DNA from: JARRKC01 sp963723965
Lineage (GTDB): Bacteria; Acidobacteriota; UBA6911; RPQK01; JAPXNP01
Direction: 5' to 3'
Length of the DNA: 64,000 bases
Assembly (NCBI GenBank): GCA_963723965.1
Contig: CAVRSV010000006.1
Location: 62,001-126,000 of the forward strand
Shown here one piece after another: positions 37,548-46,096 of this stretch. The notes beneath the pieces were generated by a model. The model had not been told where the DNA came from. It worked only from the letters and a program-made list of their open reading frames with translations, and ran no database searches. Position numbers and translations under genes: made by a program. Each line of letters begins with the position of its first letter. Position 1 is the first letter of the stretch.

Positions 37548-39701
37548 ATGAAGAGACTGCTCCTGTTCTCCTGGTTGATCTGCGGTCTGGGCGCTGGAAC
37601 GGCCTGGTCGCAGCGTGTCACCATCCTGCATGACGCCGACGTTACGCAGACGGCTTATGCCGCGCGAAAGCTCACGGCAGCCCTGACGGATTCCGGATAC
37701 GAGGTTATCCCCGATCACACCGGATATGACTACCTCGTGAGTCTGGCCGTAAACCGCCACCGTCTGGGTCCGGAGGCGTTCGCCATCATTCCCCAGGACA
37801 AAGTCGTCACCGTCTACGGCGGCGACAACCGCGGCATGATCTACGGCGCCCTGGCCCTGGTCGAGCAACTGCGCAACGGGACTCGCCTGGAGGAGGTGAA
37901 GGCGTTCGAGGAGAAGCCGGACCTGGAGTTCCGGGGGATCAAATTCAATCTCCCTTGGGAGACTTATCGTCCCAGCTCGGCGCTGGACCAGCACTATGCG
38001 ACGGCACGCGACCTGAAGTTCTGGGAGGCCTTTCTGGACATGATGGTGGAGAACCGATTCAACGCCATCAGCCTCTGGAACATGAACCCCTTCACCTACA
38101 TGATCAGGCCGAAGAACTTCCCGGAGGCCAGTCCCTGGTCGGACGCGGAACTCGCCGACTGGCAGCATCTCTACCACGAGATCTTCCGCATGGCCAAAGA
38201 GCGCGGTCTGGATACGTACATCGTCCACTGGAGCATCTTCGTCAGCCGGGAGTTCTCGGAGGCCCACCATGTGGCGCTTCAGAACTTCTACCCCCACTAC
38301 TTCGTGCCGGGCGACTCGTCCGAAATCGTCCGCCGCTACATCCGCGAGTGCGTGACTCAGGTCTTGGACGAGTATCCGAACCTCGACGGCATCGGCATCT
38401 CCCACGGCGAGGGCATGGCCGGAATGTCGCCCCTCGAGCGGCAGCAATGGATGGACGACGTCGAGATCGAGGGTATGCTCGAGGCCGATCGCCCGGTCAA
38501 GCTGATCCACCGAGTCCCCTTCTCGTCGGGAACGTCTTCGGATCCCGGCGTGAGCAAGAACGTGGAAGAAGTCACGCGGGAGGGCATGGAACGCCTGGGG
38601 AACCGCTTCGAGGGTCCGATCTGGGTGGAAATCAAGTTCAACTGGTCTCACGGCCACTCGACCCCGAAGCTCGTCAAGGTTCACGGCGGCAGGCTCGGTG
38701 ACACCTACTTCGTCCCTCCACCCAAGAACTACAAGATCACCTGGCAGATCCGCAACGAGGACTTCTTTGCGCTGCGCTGGGGCGTCCCCGACTTCATCCG
38801 GCAGCACCTTGCGCTCAACGGCGTGCAGGACTACGTGGGCGGCTACTTCATCGGCTCGGAAACCTACATCCCGGCCCTCGACTATTTCACCGCCATTTCG
38901 GATCCGGTCGACTGGAAGTGGGCCTTCCAGCGCCAGTGGCTGTTCTACAAGCTCTGGGGACGCCTGCTCTACGATCCGAAGACGCCCGACGCGGTCTTTC
39001 AGGCCGAGTTCAACCGGCGCTACGGCGAGAAGGGCGACAATCTCCTGAACGCTTTTTCTCTCGCCTCTTCGACCCAGCTGCGCCTGGCCTCCCTCTACGA
39101 CTCAAAATGGGATTTCACGCTCTACAGCGAGGGATTCCTGGCTTTGCAGGGCGACTACACCAAGTACATCTCCGTCGATCGACTCGCCGAACAACCGACG
39201 ATGGACCCGGCTTACGTGTCCGTCACGGATTACGTGGAGACCGCTCTCGCGGGCGGCTCCTACGGCGCCGGACGCGTGACCCCGCCGATCCTCATCGCGC
39301 AGCTGGAGAGGGACAATCGGGAAGCGTTGCGCCTGGTCAGCGGCATCGACACGACCGGCAACGCATCGCTGATGTACGAGGTCTCGGACGTCCGGACCTG
39401 GGCCAATCTCGGCCTGCACCTGGCGGAGAAGCTGCGGGGCGCGCTGGCCCTGACGGAGTATCGCCTGACCGGTGCCGAGGACAAGAAACAGGAGGCCATC
39501 GACCACCTGCAGCAAGCTCTCGGCTACTGGGACGAGGTCATCAAGATCACGCGCCCCATCTACCGCGACATGCCGCTGACCCACTACAACAACAACTTCT
39601 TCGACGCGAACCCCGACAACCTCTTCCACTGGGCTCTCATTCGGGATGAGGTAGCCCAAGATATCGAGATCGCACAAGAAGCCGTCCCCACCCACCAGTG
39701 A
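37548..39701 (+). CDS. Secreted glycosidase-like protein (GH67/GH20-type N-terminal domain)
   Basis: The 717-residue protein has a signal peptide (LLLFSWLICGLGAGTAWSQ). Its N-terminal domain reads TAYAARKLTAALTDSGYEV and VTVYGGDNRGMIYGALALVE, the non-catalytic fold found before GH67 alpha-glucuronidases and GH20 hexosaminidases. A TIM-barrel-like region follows: FRGIKFNLPWETY, NRFNAISLWNMNPF and GIGISHGEGM with an acidic pair. The catalytic family cannot be fixed by eye. An alpha-glucuronidase-like activity would complement the GH3 enzyme nearby, but that is inference. A purine-rich GAAGGG site precedes the ATG. Confidence 0.7.
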   Translation: MKRLLLFSWLICGLGAGTAWSQRVTILHDADVTQTAYAARKLTAALTDSGYEVIPDHTGYDYLVSLAVNRHRLGPEAFAIIPQDKVVTVYGGDNRGMIYGALALVEQLRNGTRLEEVKAFEEKPDLEFRGIKFNLPWETYRPSSALDQHYATARDLKFWEAFLDMMVENRFNAISLWNMNPFTYMIRPKNFPEASPWSDAELADWQHLYHEIFRMAKERGLDTYIVHWSIFVSREFSEAHHVALQNFYPHYFVPGDSSEIVRRYIRECVTQVLDEYPNLDGIGISHGEGMAGMSPLERQQWMDDVEIEGMLEADRPVKLIHRVPFSSGTSSDPGVSKNVEEVTREGMERLGNRFEGPIWVEIKFNWSHGHSTPKLVKVHGGRLGDTYFVPPPKNYKITWQIRNEDFFALRWGVPDFIRQHLALNGVQDYVGGYFIGSETYIPALDYFTAISDPVDWKWAFQRQWLFYKLWGRLLYDPKTPDAVFQAEFNRRYGEKGDNLLNAFSLASSTQLRLASLYDSKWDFTLYSEGFLALQGDYTKYISVDRLAEQPTMDPAYVSVTDYVETALAGGSYGAGRVTPPILIAQLERDNREALRLVSGIDTTGNASLMYEVSDVRTWANLGLHLAEKLRGALALTEYRLTGAEDKKQEAIDHLQQALGYWDEVIKITRPIYRDMPLTHYNNNFFDANPDNLFHWALIRDEVAQDIEIAQEAVPTHQ

Positions 39702-39835
39702 CCCGGCGGATGCGGTAGCAAACAGTGCCGGAGACGGGCTCGCTTGTGTTCACCTGACACCGATGAGGGGGAGTTGAGGAGTCTCGCACCACCACGACAC
39801 CAAGAACCCCACGTCGCGCCGTTGGCGCTCAGCGA

Positions 39836-42481
39836 TTATTCACCACGCAGGATCACGGCCGGGTCCATTCGCGCCGCCCTTCGGGCAGGAATACAGCTGG
39901 CCGCAAGTGCGATGACCACCAGCGTTCCAGCCGCGGCAACCAATGTGACAGGATCCTCCGGCCTCACGTGGAAGAGCAGGCTCGACAGCCACTGCGACAC
40001 CACCACAGAGCCGGCTAACCCGAGCGCGGCCCCGACTCCGGCAAGCGCCAGTCCCTGCCCCACAACCATCCGCAGAATCTGGGTGACGGTTCCTCCCAGC
40101 GTAATCCGGATTCCGATCTCGTGCGCTCGCTGGGAGACGGCATAGGACATGACGCCGTAAAGTCCAACCGCCGCAAGCAGGAGTGCGCATCCGGCAAAGC
40201 CGGCCAACATCATCGTCAGCATCTCGCGGCGGGCGACCGACTGAGAGACCACCTGATCCATCGTACGAATCTGGTAAGGAGGCTGTTCCGGGTCCACGGC
40301 GGCGACCGCTCGCCGGACGGACTCGGCCAGCGCGGTCGGATCCCCTTCGGTCAGGATGGTCAACGTCATCGACCGATTGGTACTCTGGCTGTGCGGAAGG
40401 TAGTACTCGGTTCGGGACGGAGCCTCCAGCGTTCGATACCGCACATGGGCTACGACGCCGATGACCCTCAGCCATGGCGACTCGGAGCCCGGCCCCCCCT
40501 GTTTCAGTCTCTTCCCGACCGGATCTTCATTGGGCCAATAGCGATCGGCCATCGATTCGTCGATGACGGTGCAGGGCATGGAGGTGTCCGTGTCGCGGCC
40601 ATCGAAGGTTCGGCCTCGTATCAGACGGATACCCATCGCCTTGAAGTAGCCCGGCAAGACTACCCGGACATCCGCTTCAGGCGACCTCTTGTCGGCGGGT
40701 ACCGCCTGGGTGTCGAGGGAGATGGTGCCGGAAGAACCCTGTCCAGTCAGCGGAAGAGCATTGATCCCGCCCACGGTCCTGACCGCGGGCAGATGGGAGA
40801 TCCGATCCACGACCTCGCTAAAGAACTGCCGAGGCACCTCGGGTCTGTCACTCTCCGGTGATCGGAAGGAAATGCGCATCGTCAGGACTCTGTCCGGCCG
40901 GAAACCCGGATCGACCTGGAGCAGTTGGTGAAAACTGCGGAGCAGCAGACCCGTGCTGACGAGCATGATGAGCGAGATGGCCAGCTCGGCAACGACGAGA
41001 GTCCTTTGGAGCCGCTGAGAGTGCATTCCGCCCGTGGTCGTCCGGCTCTCCTTGAGCCCGCTGTAACTCGACGAGTGGGAGTTGTTCCACGCCGGAGCCA
41101 GCCCGAAGATCACCGCGGTGAGGAGACTGAGGCCGGCGGCAAACGCGACGATCGCGGGATTCAACGACGCCGCATCGATGCGGGGCACGCTCGTATGAGC
41201 CATCGTCTTCAAGATCTCCAGCAGCCACCAGGCGAGCAGCAGCCCGCCGGCCCCGCCGGCCAGTCCCAGCACGACGCTTTCGGTCAACATCTGAACGATC
41301 AGGGTCCCGCGGCGGGCTCCCAGGGCGATTCGCACCGCCATCTCGGATCGGCGTGCGCGAGCCCGCGACAACAACAAGGCGGCCACGTTGGCGCAGGCGA
41401 TCAGCAGGACGGCGCACACCGCAGCCATCAGAACTCGTAGTGGCGTGCGGACCTCGCCGACCACCTCTTCCATCAGCGGGGAGAGAACGACCGCAAAATC
41501 GTAGCGTTCGTAGGGGTAGTTCCGGTTCTCCTCGATGATCGCCCGGGTCATCGCTTGGGCGTCCGCTCGCGCCTGCTCGATCGACAGGTCGGGCTTGATC
41601 CGGGCGATGACAGCCAGGCTATGGTTTCCCCGACTGGACGGAGCGAGTTCGTCGGGTTGGAAGGCGAGGGGACGCCAGATGTCGATCCCCGAGCCCAATT
41701 CGAACTGAAAGCGGTTGGGCAGGACCCCGCCGATCTGAAACTCAGAGCCGTCGATTCGAATGCCGCGGCCGATGATCTCGGAGTCTCCGCCGAATCGAGT
41801 CTCCCACAAACCGTGACTGATCACGACGGTTCGGTCGCGGCCGGGCGTTTCATTTTCCTCGCTGAAGAACCGGCCCAGCTCGGGTTGGACCCCGAGCATC
41901 GGGAAGAAGTCAGCCGAAACCGCGGCGCCGTCCGCCCTCCACGTCTCGTTGCCCGAGGAGACGATGAAGACCCGGGGGCTGACCGCCGCGATGTACGAGA
42001 AGCTTCGATTCAGCCGTTTGAAGTCCTGGAACTCGGGAGCGGAGATGGCATTCCGATTGTCGGGAAGCCCGATGCCGGTGAAGTTCCCCCAGATCCGAAC
42101 GAGCCGCCCGGGATCGGGGTAGGGCAAGGGGCGGAGGAGCACCGAATCGACAACGGCGAAAACCGCGATATTGACCCCGATTGCCAACGTCAGAACGGCA
42201 ATGACGACGGCGCTGAATCCCGGATTGCGGAATAACAGGCGCATGCCGTACCGGAGGTTCTGGAGCAGGCGGTCCATCCATTGAAGCGGCCGCACATCCC
42301 GGCACTCTTCCTTGATCTGCTCGGACCCTCCGAAACTCAGCAGCGCCTTCCGTCGAGCTTCGTCCGCAGGGATCCCTTCGCGGATCAGGGTGCGGGTCAT
42401 CTCCTCGACATGAAACTGGAGTTCGTCGTCGAGCTCTGTCTCAAACGAGTTTCTTCGAAATAGGGAATTCAGTCGTCGCAG
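39836..42481 (-). CDS. ADOP-family orphan ABC permease (module 2), predicted CTG start
   Basis: The 881-residue protein has the ADOP layout: cytoplasmic helical leader (FETELDDELQFHVEEM ... IKEECRDVRP), helix 1 (LTLAIGVNIAVFAVVDSVLL), MacB-like periplasmic domain, FtsX domain, second periplasmic domain, second FtsX domain, and ARRAARMDPAVILRGE at the end. The first in-frame ATG (42400) would remove most of the leader. The conserved leader continues upstream to CTG at 42481, and AGGAGG lies exactly 6 bases before that CTG. No ATG, GTG or TTG occurs in between, so I predict CTG initiation or a mutated ATG. It follows PadR 2 by 10 bases. Confidence 0.88.
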   Translation of the reverse strand: MRRLNSLFRRNSFETELDDELQFHVEEMTRTLIREGIPADEARRKALLSFGGSEQIKEECRDVRPLQWMDRLLQNLRYGMRLLFRNPGFSAVVIAVLTLAIGVNIAVFAVVDSVLLRPLPYPDPGRLVRIWGNFTGIGLPDNRNAISAPEFQDFKRLNRSFSYIAAVSPRVFIVSSGNETWRADGAAVSADFFPMLGVQPELGRFFSEENETPGRDRTVVISHGLWETRFGGDSEIIGRGIRIDGSEFQIGGVLPNRFQFELGSGIDIWRPLAFQPDELAPSSRGNHSLAVIARIKPDLSIEQARADAQAMTRAIIEENRNYPYERYDFAVVLSPLMEEVVGEVRTPLRVLMAAVCAVLLIACANVAALLLSRARARRSEMAVRIALGARRGTLIVQMLTESVVLGLAGGAGGLLLAWWLLEILKTMAHTSVPRIDAASLNPAIVAFAAGLSLLTAVIFGLAPAWNNSHSSSYSGLKESRTTTGGMHSQRLQRTLVVAELAISLIMLVSTGLLLRSFHQLLQVDPGFRPDRVLTMRISFRSPESDRPEVPRQFFSEVVDRISHLPAVRTVGGINALPLTGQGSSGTISLDTQAVPADKRSPEADVRVVLPGYFKAMGIRLIRGRTFDGRDTDTSMPCTVIDESMADRYWPNEDPVGKRLKQGGPGSESPWLRVIGVVAHVRYRTLEAPSRTEYYLPHSQSTNRSMTLTILTEGDPTALAESVRRAVAAVDPEQPPYQIRTMDQVVSQSVARREMLTMMLAGFAGCALLLAAVGLYGVMSYAVSQRAHEIGIRITLGGTVTQILRMVVGQGLALAGVGAALGLAGSVVVSQWLSSLLFHVRPEDPVTLVAAAGTLVVIALAASCIPARRAARMDPAVILRGE

Positions 42482-42491
42482 GGTGGGCCTC

Positions 42492-42827
42492 CTATCCGGT
42501 AGTTTCGAGGATCCATGCCACAGCCTGGGCCAACCGGTTCCAGTTCTTCGTCTCCACCTCGAGCTGTCGGGCCCCCACCTTGGTCAGGCTGTAGTACTTC
42601 GCTTTGCGACCGGTGTCGCTGGGATGCCACTCAGCACTCAACCAACCCCGGTGTTCGAGTCGATGCAACGCCGGGTAGAGCGAGCCCTGCTGTACCTGCA
42701 GAATGTCTCTGGAGATTTGCTGGATTCTCTGCGCGATGGCGTAGCCGTGCAGCGGCCCCAGGGCTACGACTTTCAAGATCAGCATGTCGAGCGTTCCCTG
42801 CAGGAGATCCGATTTGTCGACGGGCAT
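42492..42827 (-). CDS. PadR-family transcriptional regulator (module 2)
   Basis: The 111-residue winged-helix protein (LLQGTLDMLILKVVALGPLH, QQGSLYPALHRLEHRGW, GRKAKYYSLTK) is closely similar to PadR 1, more than to PadR 3 or 4. The ATG at 42827 fits the family start and has GGAGAGG upstream; a longer frame is noise. It leads the operon with the ADOP gene 10 bases downstream. Confidence 0.93.
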   Translation of the reverse strand: MPVDKSDLLQGTLDMLILKVVALGPLHGYAIAQRIQQISRDILQVQQGSLYPALHRLEHRGWLSAEWHPSDTGRKAKYYSLTKVGARQLEVETKNWNRLAQAVAWILETTG

Positions 42828-42861
42828 GGCCAATTCCTCTCCGTCCGAGATTCTCACTTCC

Positions 42862-42871
42862 ATATGTAGAA
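42862..42871. promoter_or_regulatory. Putative PadR half-operator
   Basis: ATATGTAGAA, identical to one arm of the PadR 1 operator, lies 35 bases before the PadR 2 start. No perfect second arm is visible; TTCT at 42851 may be a decayed partner. The rest of 42828-43312 holds one family-2 repeat and nothing else recognisable. Confidence 0.5.
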
Positions 42872-43057
42872 TGTCAAGGTATGGATGGCAGGAGTATTCG
42901 CTGGGATTTCTCCGTGGATCTCCTCGCCTTCGATCACGCCGTTGGGAAAGAGTCGAGTGTGCGGGAGGACGATCCGGGACTTGGATTGGTCTCAGAAGCC
43001 GGATGCGGAGCCGGTCAATTGAATTCGATCCACCTCCCGCCCCCCTGCTCGAGGGGG

Positions 43058-43074
43058 GAGTTGGGGACACTGCT
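43058..43074 (-). repeat. Family-2 repeat copy
   Basis: GAGTTGGGGACACTGCT is the reverse complement of the family-2 core and lies in the spacer between PadR 2 and the SGNH gene. Confidence 0.65.
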
Positions 43075-43312
43075 TATCAATTTCCACCGTTGGCGACTCC
43101 CGGCGGGAGCAGTTCGCCTTCCGGATCGCCCGGAGACCGGCCTTCCGGGTCAGGTTTCCCGGAGGTGGCCACGAATGGGTCCGTATGATCTACTTGTCGC
43201 GCGCGTCTCGACCTTGGAGTAGGAGGCTGAGACTGGCTGCAGGTCCGAGATAGCCGCGGTGGCGAGGCGGGTTCGCCCATCCAGCGGCTGCGAACGAGCA
43301 CCGGGAGGGATC

Positions 43313-44572
43313 ATGAGAAAGTCCATGTTGGGAAGACTGGGCGTCGTGCTGAGCGCCGCCCTGTTGATCGCGTGTCTGAGTTGCACGAGCAGACCCGCCA
43401 TCACCTCGGATGAAGCCCTCGGGTGGGTCGGAACCTGGACTTCGGCACCGATGGCGGCGGAACCTCGGGATCTGCCTCCCTCGCCTCCTGGCCTGGCTGA
43501 CAGCACGCTCCGACAGATCGTCCACGTCTCGATCGGCGGGAACGAACTCCGCGTCCGCTTCTCCAATGCCTTCGGGAAATCTCCCTTGACCATCACCTCG
43601 GCACACATCGCCCGCGCCACGGGAGGGAGCGCCATCGAACCGGCATCCGACACCGCCCTGAGCTTCAGCGGCCGCGAGTCCGCGACGATTTCAGCCGGGG
43701 CCCTCGTGTGGTCGGATCCGGTCCAGTTCGAGCTCGCCCCTCTCTCCGATGTGGCGGTGACGATTCAGGTGACCCAGGCGCCCGACGACCTCACGGTTCA
43801 CCCAGCTTCGCACTGCACGTCCTATCTTCAGCCGGGAGAGGCAGTCTCGGCTCCGGAGATGCCCGATGCGACCCCGACGGAGCACTGGTACCTCCTCAAC
43901 GGCATTGATGTCCGAACCGGCGGTTCTGCCGCCGCCGTGGCGGCGCTGGGAGATTCCATCACCGACGGGAGCGGATCGACGACGAACGAGAACCAGCGCT
44001 GGCCCGATTTTCTGGCCCGCCGACTCGCGGCCGATCCGGCGACGCGGGAGATCGGCGTACTCAACCTGGGGATCGGGGGCAACCGGATCCTCAACGACGG
44101 GCGCGGACCCAATGCCCTGGCGCGACTGGATCGCGACATCCTCGCTCAGGACGGTGTCCGTTGGCTCATCGTCTTCGAGGGCATCAATGACATCGGAACC
44201 CGGCGTGAGAACCCCGCCCCCGAAATGATCGATGCGACGGCCGAGCGTCTGATCGCCGCCCTCGATCAGATCATCGAACGTGCACACAGTCGCGGCATCC
44301 GGGTCTATGGGGCCACCATCCTGGCCTGCGAGGGGTCCTTCTACTTCACGCCGGAGCGAGAAGTAGAGCGACAGAAGGTCAATGACTGGATCCGGACCGG
44401 TGGACAATTCGACGCCGTCCTCGACTTCGACGCCGCCACCCGGGACCCACAGAAACCGACCGCTCTCGCGGCAGATCTGGATTCGGGCGACCACCTCCAT
44501 CTGAACGACGCGGGCTACAAGGCCCTGGCCGACTCGATCGATCTGAGCCTCCTTGCCAAACAGGCGAAATAG
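43313..44572 (+). CDS. SGNH/GDSL-family hydrolase, lipoprotein
   Basis: The 419-residue protein has a lipobox (LLIA-Cys21). A jelly-roll-like N-terminal region (RQIVHVSIGGNELRVRFSNA) precedes the SGNH domain. Ser215 is in GDSITDG, Gly/Asn are in GIGGNRIL and FEGINDIG, and the catalytic Asp/His are in DHLHLND near the end. It should be a periplasm-facing esterase or deacetylase acting on sugars or lipids. GGGAGG precedes the ATG. Its TAG stop is part of the left end of a family-1 repeat. Confidence 0.93.
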   Translation: MRKSMLGRLGVVLSAALLIACLSCTSRPAITSDEALGWVGTWTSAPMAAEPRDLPPSPPGLADSTLRQIVHVSIGGNELRVRFSNAFGKSPLTITSAHIARATGGSAIEPASDTALSFSGRESATISAGALVWSDPVQFELAPLSDVAVTIQVTQAPDDLTVHPASHCTSYLQPGEAVSAPEMPDATPTEHWYLLNGIDVRTGGSAAAVAALGDSITDGSGSTTNENQRWPDFLARRLAADPATREIGVLNLGIGGNRILNDGRGPNALARLDRDILAQDGVRWLIVFEGINDIGTRRENPAPEMIDATAERLIAALDQIIERAHSRGIRVYGATILACEGSFYFTPEREVERQKVNDWIRTGGQFDAVLDFDAATRDPQKPTALAADLDSGDHLHLNDAGYKALADSIDLSLLAKQAK

Positions 44573-44642
44573 GTGACACGCACGTAATCCGCTCGTAACC
44601 TGCTTTAAATAAAGGATTCTCAGGCCGGTCTGGCACCGAATC
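44568..44642 (+). repeat. Family-1 dispersed repeat, copy 5
   Basis: A 75-base copy in consensus sense (AATAGGTGACACGCACG ... GGTCTGGCACCGAAT). The TAG in its terminal AATAGG is the stop codon of the SGNH hydrolase. Confidence 0.9.
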
Positions 44643-44741
44643 TGGAGGATCAACCCGGGAACGACCTGGCCGCACGATAGCTGCGAGAGGCCACCCAGAA
44701 GTGCGGTTTTACCCCCGGGCGGAAAAACTCACTCTCGGAAG

Positions 44742-44811
44742 ATCAGTGCCAGGAACGAAGATCTTTATTGATAGGTACTCACGAACGAGATACGGGCGTG
44801 TCAGCTATCTC
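44742..44811 (-). repeat. Family-1 dispersed repeat, copy 6
   Basis: A diverged reverse-sense copy (AGTGCCAGG ... TTTATTGATAGGTACTCACGA ends near GTGTCAGCTAT). It encodes the last residues and the stop of the DUF3795 gene. With copy 5 it forms a head-to-head pair about 100 bases apart. Confidence 0.8.
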
Positions 44812-45171
44812 AGTTGTTGCACGCCGAAGGGCGTCCAGACGGGTCTTCGCCGAGGGCTCGGCGACGAAGAAGGATTGGAGCTGGACGCACGCGTAATCGC
44901 TGCAGCCGGCGCAATTCGAGAGTCCCCTGGAACGGGCGCAGTCCCGAATCAGGCAACCCTGGCAGGTGAAGAAGAGCCTGCCGCCTGCGGTTGGACAGCC
45001 GTCGCAGTCGGTGATCTCCCTGGGTCCGCACTGCATCCCGTAGTGTTCGGCAAGGATGCTCGCCACTTCCGTTCTCAATCGAATCTGTTCTTCGGGGTCA
45101 GAGGTCCTCGCCGCCACGTAGATGGGACACGTGTGACAGGACAACCCGCAGTACGCAATGATCTCTCCCAT
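44779..45171 (-). CDS. DUF3795-family cysteine-rich protein
   Basis: The 130-residue protein (IAYCGLSCHTCPIYVAAR, CDGCPTAGGRLFFTC, CLIRDCARSRGLSNCAGC) has the Cys spacing of DUF3795, a metal- or cluster-binding family of unknown role. Its end, ADTPVSRS-stop, is encoded inside a family-1 repeat, in register with GDTHAIRS of the Mur-ligase-like protein. It stands alone. Confidence 0.88.
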   Translation of the reverse strand: MGEIIAYCGLSCHTCPIYVAARTSDPEEQIRLRTEVASILAEHYGMQCGPREITDCDGCPTAGGRLFFTCQGCLIRDCARSRGLSNCAGCSDYACVQLQSFFVAEPSAKTRLDALRRATTEIADTPVSRS

Positions 45172-45285
45172 GACCCCTCTCCTCCCTTCGAGGCCGCCCG
45201 GAGTCCGACCTTGGACTATACGGCTTCCAGGCCGATCGGCCGCCCGATCTTTCTCTGCCGCGGGTCCGCACCGGAGCAGCGCGAC

Positions 45286-45306
45286 AAAACAGTGTCCCCT
45301 ACTTCT
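45286..45306 (+). repeat. Family-2 repeat copy
   Basis: AAAACAGTGTCCCCTACTTCT lies between the DUF3795 and VOC genes. Confidence 0.7.
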
Positions 45307-45379
45307 CTTCCGTACGCCTCACAAGGCGTCCCTTCCCTCGCCACCGACGACTGGATGGGACGGTTGAGAGTCGGTGACT

Positions 45380-45760
45380 CTAGGAGGAAATCGGTCCCGG
45401 CTGCCAGAGCTCGACTTTGTTCCCTTCGGGATCCAGAAACCATCCAAACCGGCCGTAGTCGTACTGCTCGATGTCGCCGACGACCTGAGCACCTCCCTGT
45501 CGGACTTGAACAAGCGCCTCATCGAGGTTGTCCACGATCAGGTTGAACATGTACGGCCGGTCGGATGGGTCGAAGTAGGACGTGTCGTGCGGAAAGGGCG
45601 ACCATACGGTCACGCCTCCTTCGGGTATCTGGCCCGGGGCAAACGTTGCCCCATGCGGATGGGAAACCGGAACGCTCAGCCATTCCCTGTACCAATCACC
45701 GAGCGCTTTCGGATCGCGCGCTCGAAAGAAAACTCCGCCGACTCCCAACACACGTGCCAT
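45380..45760 (-). CDS. VOC-family (glyoxalase/bleomycin-resistance-like) protein
   Basis: The 126-residue protein carries one vicinal-oxygen-chelate domain: VGGVFFRARDPKALGDWYRE, PYMFNLIVDNLDEAL and GRFGWFLDPEGNKVELWQP, with the last Glu as a typical metal ligand. It acts as a dimer; substrate unknown. The ATG at 45760 has GGGAGGG just upstream, and eight extra upstream codons are not homologous. Confidence 0.93.
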   Translation of the reverse strand: MARVLGVGGVFFRARDPKALGDWYREWLSVPVSHPHGATFAPGQIPEGGVTVWSPFPHDTSYFDPSDRPYMFNLIVDNLDEALVQVRQGGAQVVGDIEQYDYGRFGWFLDPEGNKVELWQPGPISS

Positions 45761-45799
45761 AGTCCGTCCCTCCCGAATCAGCACCCGGGCCGTGCTGCC

Positions 45800-45874
45800 A
45801 ATTAGGTGCCAGACCCGCCTCAGAATCCTTTATTCACAGTAGGTTACGAGCGAATTACGTGCGTGTCACCTATT
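45800..45874 (-). repeat. Family-1 dispersed repeat, copy 7
   Basis: A full-length reverse-sense copy (AATTAGGTGCCAGACC ... TTTATTCAC ... ACGTGCGTGTCACCTATT), 40 bases upstream of the VOC start. The following 45875-46096 has no gene I can support. It shares TATACGGCTTCC with 45218, which may mark a decayed element. Confidence 0.9.
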
Positions 45875-46096
45875 TAACTGGCGCACTCCATCGCGTACTG
45901 GCCAATGAAGATGCGCCCCCGGGTACCTAGCTTTCGATTATACGGCTTCCGGTCCGGTCCTCGATTCTTCCGGGCCGCCATGAGATGTCCACCAGAACCG
46001 AAGAAGTTGAGGGACAACGCGGCTCCGTTGCCGGAGACAGGTAAATGAACCGGCTCGTGATGCCGTCTCCTCAGCGCGGTCGCGACCGAGTGACGG

